Assembly (NCBI RefSeq): GCF_014287585.1
Contig: NZ_JACOOJ010000051.1
Location: 1-22,517, forward strand
Origin: Parabacteroides hominis
Lineage (GTDB): Bacteria > Bacteroidota > Bacteroidia > Bacteroidales > Tannerellaceae
Length of the DNA stretch: 22,517 bases
Direction of reading: 5' to 3'
In this document: one piece after another, positions 16,041-19,974 of the stretch
Numbering within the stretch: the stretch's first letter is position 1
Layout: each line of letters begins with the position of its first letter
Notes under the pieces: generated by a model
Databases searched by the model: none
The model's input: only the letters and a program-made list of their open reading frames with translations
What the model was told of the DNA's origin: nothing
Program-made: the position numbers and the translations under genes

Positions 16041-16613
16041 ATGGATGAGAAAACGGACATAAAGATATTCAATAACATTTTCGTTACCCATCGGGACCGA
16101 TATATCCGGTTCGCCTATTCTTATACATACAATCAAGAAGCAGCGGAAGACCTGGTGACGGAAAGCCTGATGTACTATTGGGAGAACCGGCATCGGTTAG
16201 AGGAAGTCAAAGACATACCTTTATATATATTAGTCACCCTAAAAAACAAATGCTTAGACTATCTTCAACGGGAACGAACATGGAGCAATATTGCCGAAAA
16301 CTTATTATCGAACAAAGAATGGGAATTACAAATGCGTATCTCCAGTCTGGAGGCATGCGAGCCGGAAACGTTATTCAGCAATGAAGTACAGGAACTTATT
16401 AGCAAGGCCTTAGCCAAATTACCGGAAAAATCCAGTCGCATATTCATTATGAGTCGCTATGAAGGAAAAAATTATCAAACAATTGCCCAAGAGACAAATC
16501 TCTCTGTTAAAAGTGTTGAGTTCCACATTAGCAAAGCTTTAAACGTGCTACGAAAAGAACTGAAAGATTACCTCCCCTGCCTACTATTTGTATTCGATTT
16601 CTTCTACAATTAA
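16041..16613 (+). CDS. RNA polymerase ECF-type sigma-70 factor
   Basis: This 190-residue protein has the two-domain layout of ECF sigma factors: region 2 (about 12-82, with YIRFAYSYTYNQEAAEDLVTES and ILVTLKNKCLDYLQRER) for core binding and -10 recognition, and region 4 (about 113-178, ALAKLPEKSSRIFIMSRYEGKNYQTIAQETNLSVKSVEFHISKAL), a helix-turn-helix for -35 recognition. It resembles the Bacteroidales expansion group of ECF factors that usually control SusCD loci. Such genes are normally followed by a FecR-like anti-sigma gene and an STN-bearing SusC; here the next 575 bases are repeats and no anti-sigma gene is present. The C-terminus ends in a hydrophobic tail (CLLFVFDFFYN). Its target is unknown; the inverted repeat shared with the susC promoter region is the only link seen. 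Confidence 0.9.
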   Translation: MDEKTDIKIFNNIFVTHRDRYIRFAYSYTYNQEAAEDLVTESLMYYWENRHRLEEVKDIPLYILVTLKNKCLDYLQRERTWSNIAENLLSNKEWELQMRISSLEACEPETLFSNEVQELISKALAKLPEKSSRIFIMSRYEGKNYQTIAQETNLSVKSVEFHISKALNVLRKELKDYLPCLLFVFDFFYN

Positions 16614-16649
16614 TAATAGGTTCTTTGTTTCACAATTGAACAGAATCTA
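16614..16649 (+). terminator. Possible weak terminator after the sigma-factor gene
   Basis: AATAGGTTCT (16615-16624) can pair with AGAATCTATT (16642-16651) with one G-U pair across a 17-base loop. The right arm runs into the following 33-bp repeat. There is no clean T-run, so termination is uncertain. Confidence 0.3.
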
Positions 16650-16682
16650 TTACTTTTGGCTTGATCCAAAAGTAACCAAAAG
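16650..16682. repeat. 33-bp inverted repeat, left copy
   Basis: This copy is the exact reverse complement of 18450-18482. It contains its own palindrome, TTACTTTTGG (16650-16659) and CCAAAAGTAA (16666-16675), with CCAAAAG repeated at 16676-16682. Weaker matching continues inward for about 28 bases (shared TCAAGGC, AACC, CTACTCCG). The pair brackets the ATPase gene. The motif resembles a dispersed repeat I associate with Bacteroides and Parabacteroides genomes, but I could not check this. Confidence 0.85.
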
Positions 16683-16796
16683 TTCAAGGCCGAACCTGCC
16701 TCGCTACTCCGTTCCCTCCGTTCGCTGTCGCGTCTGAAACTCGCTTCGCTCAAACAGCAGACGCTCCGGGCGCTCACTGCGGTCTCTCCGCTTAAC
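16683..16796. other. G+C-rich non-coding stretch between repeats
   Basis: This region is much richer in G+C than its surroundings, with many CTCGCTTCGCTC-like and CTCCG-like short motifs. It is open in some frames but gives low-complexity Arg/Ser-rich translations with no family resemblance. I treat it as part of the repeat unit, not as a gene. Confidence 0.5.
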
Positions 16797-17160
16797 GCTC
16801 GCCAGCTTAGGCCGGAGATAGAGCCTGACGGCTCTTTGGGGATTGCCGATACCGCCTGCTTCTTTGCGATCCCGCATCAAGTGCGGGAAGCTCTCTTTTG
16901 CCGTCTGCTTCAGCAGACGGATAGATGATTGCTCCGGCTTTGCCGGTTCCTCTGTGGGTTTTTAACCCCTTTAAATATAATCCATAAAAGGGGCTGAAGC
17001 CCACAAAGGAAGAGGCTTTGCCTCCAGACCTTTTAAACGTCTGCTGAAGCAGACGGCAAAAGAGAGGATGAAGGGGCTTTGGGGATCGCAAAGAAGCAGG
17101 CGGTATCGGCCATCCCAAGAGAAAGCGGAGCTTTCTAAGAAAGGCCTAAGCGGACGGGCG
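16797..17160. repeat. Long nested palindrome, copy L
   Basis: The stretch folds on itself in layers. GCTTAGGCC (16805) pairs with GGCCTAAGC (17143). GGGGATTGCCGATACCGCCT and on (16838-16873) pairs with 17081-17116. CTCTCTTTTGCCGTCTGCT and on (16891-16920) pairs with 17037-17066. CCTCTGTGGGTTTTTAACCC (16949-16968) pairs with the GGGGCTGAAGCCCACAAAGG side (16990-17009). Several layers are also hairpins alone, such as CCGTCTGCT-TC-AGCAGACGG (16901-16920). An inverted second copy lies at 19124-19392. Confidence 0.85.
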
Positions 17161-17188
17161 TCAAGCGAAGGGTGAAGACGAAGCGAAA

Positions 17189-18319
17189 TTATACACCTAA
17201 TTCTCTTTTTAACCACACCTTCATCACGGGATCGGGAATAATGGCTTGACGCTTCTCGATCTCGATAAGCTCTTTCTTGACCAATGCACGTTTTACGATG
17301 CTGACATTAGCCGATGAACCGAGTTGATATTTCTGCAAAACTTCTTGCGTGGTAAATTCGCTATGTACCCCATCAATAATGGCTCGCAAAAAATTCATCT
17401 GATAGGTCGTAAGGCTCTCTGTCTGCTTCTCGAACAACGGTGTATTCTGGTCGATGATATCCTGATATGCCTCCTCGAAATCTTGTTCCGTAGCAACTTT
17501 ATCCGTATGAATCCATACCAGCCACGCCAACTGCTGCACATACGAAGAGTGATTATCCACTCTCTGACAGATCTTCTCGGCCAATTCTTTTGAAATCTGC
17601 TTGCCCGTTGCTTTAAAACGACCGCATATATAATCCACCCAATCCGCCGTCCCGATTTTTGTCAAATAAATAGCATCGCCGAACTTATAGAACGGAAGGC
17701 TCTTTTTTTCAAAGAGTTCGTTCATTAAATGTTTTTTGCTGCCGAATAAGCAGTAAGATACCGATTTCTGCAATTGCCAGATTGAACGCAAACGCTTTTG
17801 GAATGTTTTGGAATCTTTGAATTCGGCAATTTGCTGGAACTCGTCGATGCAAACAATGATATTGCAACCTTTCTTTTGCGCTATCTTTTCAGGGAGTTGC
17901 AGGATTTCATCGATCTCGTTGCTCTTGGGATTCATTTCAAGCGATATGGAGAAATCCGTCATCAGATCGGCACCCAACGATATTTTAGGACTGATTCGTG
18001 AAAGAAATAATTTGGCATGTTCCAGCCATTCATCCAACTTTGAAGAGGTTTGTTTGAGAATGGCGGAAGCAAATGCGTCATAGAAATCCCTGTCGCTACG
18101 GCAAGAAAAAATATCGATATAAACGACTTTCAATTTGTCGGACTGCGCCAAGCGACACGCTTTCTGCACCAAAGAGGTTTTACCCCAACGGCGAGGCGAG
18201 ATCAGTACCGTATTCACTCCATGCCGGAAATTCAGTACCAGTCGAGAGGTCTCTTTCTCCCGGTCGGTGAAATTATCGCCCGATGTTGCAACACCGAATA
18301 TAAAAGGTTTATTCTCCAT
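17189..18319 (-). CDS. AAA/STAND-like ATPase of the archaeal-ATPase (MNS) type
   Basis: The ATG at 18319 (MENKPFIFG, 376 residues) is chosen; a longer reading starts at a TTG three codons upstream with no support. The N-terminal ATPase domain has Walker A SPRRWGKTS (41-49, Lys47, Thr48), Walker B NIIVCIDE (153-160, Asp159-Glu160) and a GSKKH sensor-like stretch (193-197). The C-terminal third (about 300-376) looks like a winged helix (TTYQMNFLRAIIDG, STQEVLQKYQLG-like, IPDPVMKVWLKREL), fitting DNA binding. PRRxGKTSL is characteristic of this ATPase group, which is abundant and multicopy in Bacteroidales; its function is not established. It stands alone between perfect inverted repeats, which suggests a mobile or repeat-associated unit. 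No transposase or nuclease partner is present inside the repeats. Confidence 0.85.
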   Translation of the reverse strand: MENKPFIFGVATSGDNFTDREKETSRLVLNFRHGVNTVLISPRRWGKTSLVQKACRLAQSDKLKVVYIDIFSCRSDRDFYDAFASAILKQTSSKLDEWLEHAKLFLSRISPKISLGADLMTDFSISLEMNPKSNEIDEILQLPEKIAQKKGCNIIVCIDEFQQIAEFKDSKTFQKRLRSIWQLQKSVSYCLFGSKKHLMNELFEKKSLPFYKFGDAIYLTKIGTADWVDYICGRFKATGKQISKELAEKICQRVDNHSSYVQQLAWLVWIHTDKVATEQDFEEAYQDIIDQNTPLFEKQTESLTTYQMNFLRAIIDGVHSEFTTQEVLQKYQLGSSANVSIVKRALVKKELIEIEKRQAIIPDPVMKVWLKRELGV

Positions 18320-18343
18320 AATCTTCAAATGTTATTCTGGGAG

Positions 18344-18386
18344 CAAAGATAAGTAATATATTTATTACTAACAACATTATTACTAA
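18344..18386 (-). promoter_or_regulatory. Promoter and candidate operator of the ATPase gene
   Basis: CAAAGATA (18344-18351) reads TATCTTTG on the coding strand, an exact TAnnTTTG, 25 bases before the ATG at 18319. Immediately upstream, across the -33 zone, are a perfect palindrome AGTAATA-TATT-TATTACT (18352-18369) and two direct copies of TTATTACTAA (18362-18371 and 18377-18386, 15 bases apart). Repeated half-sites over a promoter suggest binding of a regulator, possibly the winged-helix ATPase itself. Confidence 0.5.
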
Positions 18387-18449
18387 TAAGTCTATTTCAG
18401 GCGAATGCGGAGTCTTTGACCGGAGTAGACCGGACGGTTAAGCCTTGAT

Positions 18450-18482
18450 CTTTTGGTTACTTTTGGATCAAGCCAAAAGTAA
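18450..18482. repeat. 33-bp inverted repeat, right copy
   Basis: This copy is the exact reverse complement of 16650-16682, with imperfect similarity continuing about 28 bases inward (18422-18449). The segment so enclosed is 1833 bp and contains the G+C-rich stretch, palindrome copy L and the ATPase gene. No target-site duplication is evident outside the repeats. Confidence 0.85.
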
Positions 18483-18524
18483 CAGATAAATCAGTATTTA
18501 ACCATTGCCCTTTTACTTTCATGA

Positions 18525-18634
18525 AGTTCCCTTACTGGGAAACTCTCGTTTCCTAACGAGGAAACTTGCGTTTCCAGCATAGGGAACTCTCGTTTCCTGC
18601 CGAGGGAATTTCCGTTTCCTCCAGGGGGAAACTG
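18525..18634. repeat. 22-bp-period tandem array of mini-palindromes
   Basis: Four full units start at 18538, 18560, 18582 and 18604, exactly 22 bases apart, with partial units at both ends (18525-18531 and 18626-18634). Each has a 16-base core of the form GGAAACnnnnGTTTCC (GGGAATTTCCGTTTCC in the last) and a variable 6-base linker. The core can form a 6-bp hairpin. The linkers are too short for CRISPR spacers. Confidence 0.85.
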
Positions 18635-18806
18635 TAATAGGCTGGTTATTAGTGTTTATCAATACACTGTTTTGAGATCCGTTTATTACTTCATTCAAAG
18701 TATATCAGGTACTTGTATTTTATCCCTAAACTAAGGAAATATATTGCCCAAAGGGTATTGTTTTGTCCTGTAACCCATATATTGTGGGAAATTACGAGCA
18801 TTTTTT

Positions 18807-18837
18807 CTTGTTGATTCGGAAAACCTATTTACCTTTA
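18807..18837 (+). promoter_or_regulatory. Promoter of cassette A with altered -7 box (TACCTTTA)
   Basis: CTTG (18807-18810), a 19-base spacer and TACCTTTA (18830-18837) match the promoter of copy B, except that the last -7 base is A instead of the consensus G. This change should weaken or silence copy A. Confidence 0.5.
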
Positions 18838-19030
18838 CAACGATTCAGTAGTGGGCAGCGGCTCACGGAGCGCGGGATCAGTTACATATTGTAAGCATTT
18901 TACGAAGATTATTCCAATTCAAAAATTAGCAAATTTTTAGCACAATGGGATAATGGACAGTAAATGCTTGCGTTGGTTACGTATAGTTTATCTACCATTG
19001 TTATGGGAAGAGTGTGTTATATCGTATAAG

Positions 19031-19113
19031 GCGCGGGCTTTGTTCTATTATTGTTACGCGGGTGTTTGTCGATACCTACAAGGTGATAATAGACAATTGA
19101 CCCGCGTTTTTTT
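19031..19113 (+). terminator. Terminator-like hairpin closing cassette A
   Basis: CGCGGG near 19032-19037 pairs with CCCGCG (19101-19106), followed by seven T (19107-19113). Inside, CTATTAT pairs with ATAATAG and TTGT with ACAA. The stem is kept between the two copies although the loop sequence (about 19050-19082) differs strongly. Confidence 0.75.
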
Positions 19114-19123
19114 ATGCCCCATC

Positions 19124-19392
19124 CGCCTCTCTTTTGCCGTCTGCTTCAGCAGACGGTTTAAAGGATTTAGAGGCAAAGCCTCTTCCTCTGTGGGTTTTTA
19201 ACCCCTTTCATTGATTGCATTTAAAGGGGTTAAAACCCACAAAGGAATCGGCAAAGCCGGGAACAATCACCTATCCGTCTGCTGAAGCAGACGGCAAAAG
19301 AGAGGCTGCGGCATGAGGCTTGCCTCACTTGAATCTCATAGGAGCAGGCGGTATCGGCAATCCCCAAAGCCCCGTCAGGCTCTATTTCCGGC
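19124..19392. repeat. Long nested palindrome, copy R (inverted relative to copy L)
   Basis: This copy matches the reverse complement of about 16812-17070. Shared parts are CCGTCTGCTTCAGCAGACGG (19137-19156), GTGGGTTTTTAACCCCTTT (19190-19208) facing AAAGGGGTTAAAACCCAC (19223-19240), CCGTCTGCTGAAGCAGACGG (19275-19294) and GCAGGCGGTATCGGCAATCC (19344-19363). In place of the CCCGCATCAAGTGCGGG hairpin of copy L it has a different stretch (about 19311-19340) with a TGAGGC/GCCTCA hairpin. Confidence 0.85.
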
Positions 19393-19395
19393 ATA

Positions 19396-19425
19396 GGCAA
19401 TTCTCGTTTCCTGCCGAGGGATTTT
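19396..19425. repeat. Remnant of the 22-bp array before cassette B
   Basis: GGCAATTCTCGTTTCC (19396-19411), the linker TGCCGA and the start of a second unit match the array units at 18582 and 18604. Compared with the copy A side, 55 bases between array and cassette are missing, so the duplicated module included the array and later lost DNA at this junction, or copy A gained it. Confidence 0.7.
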
Positions 19426-19565
19426 CTGTTTTGAGATCCGTTTTTTACTTCATTCAAAGTATATCAGGTACTTGTATTTTATCCCTAAACTAAGGGAATA
19501 TGTTGTCCAAAGGGTATTGTTTTGTCCTGTAACCCACATATTTTGGAAAATTACGGGCATTTTTT

Positions 19566-19596
19566 CTTGTTGATTCGGAAAACCTATTTACCTTTG
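19566..19596 (+). promoter_or_regulatory. Promoter of cassette B
   Basis: CTTG (19566-19569), a spacer of exactly 19 bases and TACCTTTG (19589-19596) give the best promoter match in the window, with TTTTTT just before the -33 element. The start would be near 19603. It is the likely promoter for the downstream surface-protein gene or for a leader RNA. Confidence 0.65.
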
Positions 19597-19602
19597 CAAC
19601 GA

Positions 19603-19872
19603 TTCCGTAGTGGGCAGCGGCTCACGGAGCGCGGGATCAATTACATATTGTAAGCATTTTACGAAGGTTATTCTGACTCTAGAATCTAGCAAATTTTTAG
19701 TATACCGGAATAATAGACAGTAAATGCTTGCGCTGGTTACGTATAAATTTATCTACCATTTTTATGGGAGGATTGTTATATCGTATAAGGCGCGGGCTAT
19801 TGTTTTATTATTGGTATACGGGCTTTGCTAGAGCCTTAGAGTTAATAATAGACAATAGACCCGCGTTTTTTT
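19603..19872 (+). ncRNA. Candidate leader or small RNA of about 270 nt (cassette B)
   Basis: The stretch from the predicted transcription start to the end of the terminator T-run has no convincing open frame. It is preserved in copy A with strong conservation in its first part (GGGCAGCGGCTCACGGAGCG, and GTAAATGCTTGCG). It could be a stand-alone RNA or the 5' leader of the next gene. It matches no RNA family I recognise. Confidence 0.4.
19790..19872 (+). terminator. Terminator-like hairpin closing cassette B
   Basis: GCGGG, CTATTGT and TATTATT on the left (from 19792) pair in order with AATAATA, ACAATAG and CCCGC on the right (to 19864), leaving small bulges, and seven T follow (19866-19872). 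It lies 100 bases before the surface-protein start codon, so it would act as an attenuator if that gene is read from the cassette promoter. Confidence 0.8.
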
Positions 19873-19894
19873 ATGCCCGTTCATAATCATTCGC

Positions 19895-19912
19895 GGGGAG
19901 TTGTTTCTCCCC
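19895..19912 (+). promoter_or_regulatory. Short hairpin in the 5' leader of the surface-protein gene
   Basis: GGGGAG (19895-19900) and CTCCCC (19907-19912) form a perfect 6-bp stem with a 6-base loop. It sits between the cassette terminator and the start codon and has no counterpart after cassette A. Confidence 0.45.
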
Positions 19913-19974
19913 TTCGTGAAATTAGTTGTTGGATTTTTATACACTATTTTATTAACAATTAATTTTTAATGATT

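Larger units (their letters stand above)
18667..19119 (+). repeat. 453-bp direct repeat, copy A (promoter-leader-terminator cassette)
   Basis: This copy aligns end to end with 19426-19878 at a constant offset of 759, and I judge identity by eye at about 85-90 percent. It contains a promoter-like site, a stretch with the conserved sequence GGGCAGCGGCTCACGGAGCG, and a terminator hairpin. No gene follows copy A: palindrome copy R begins a few bases later. A small open frame across its end (18953-19201) runs into the palindrome and is not credible. Confidence 0.85.
19426..19878 (+). repeat. 453-bp direct repeat, copy B, upstream of the surface-protein gene
   Basis: This copy has the same length and orientation as 18667-19119. 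It ends 96 bases before the start codon of a large secreted protein, so it is probably the promoter and leader of that gene. Differences from copy A concentrate in the 3' third, mainly in the loop of the terminator hairpin. Confidence 0.85.

Noticed and set aside
16807..17216. Two overlapping - strand open frames in the palindrome region
   Set aside because: They are translations of repeat DNA, rich in Arg, Ser and Pro, with no start signal; similar phrases reappear in frames of the inverted copy because of shared sequence.
18525..18634. Short regular repeats that could suggest a CRISPR array
   Set aside because: The repeat core is 16 bases and the linkers only 6 bases, with no room for spacers, and no cas genes are present.
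18953..19457. Small open frames (18953-19201 + and 19230-19457 -) in the cassette and palindrome copy R
   Set aside because: They cross repeat boundaries and run into the palindrome; cassette B does not preserve the first one downstream, so they are not conserved coding units.
18667..19878. Known structured RNA such as 6S, tmRNA or RNase P in the cassettes
   Set aside because: I see no tmRNA ends, no RNase P core motif and no long 6S-like closing stem around a central bubble; duplication would also be unusual for these genes.
18667..19878. Invertible promoter switch made by the two 453-bp copies
   Set aside because: The copies are in the same orientation, so recombination between them would delete DNA, not invert it; no site-specific recombinase gene is in the window.
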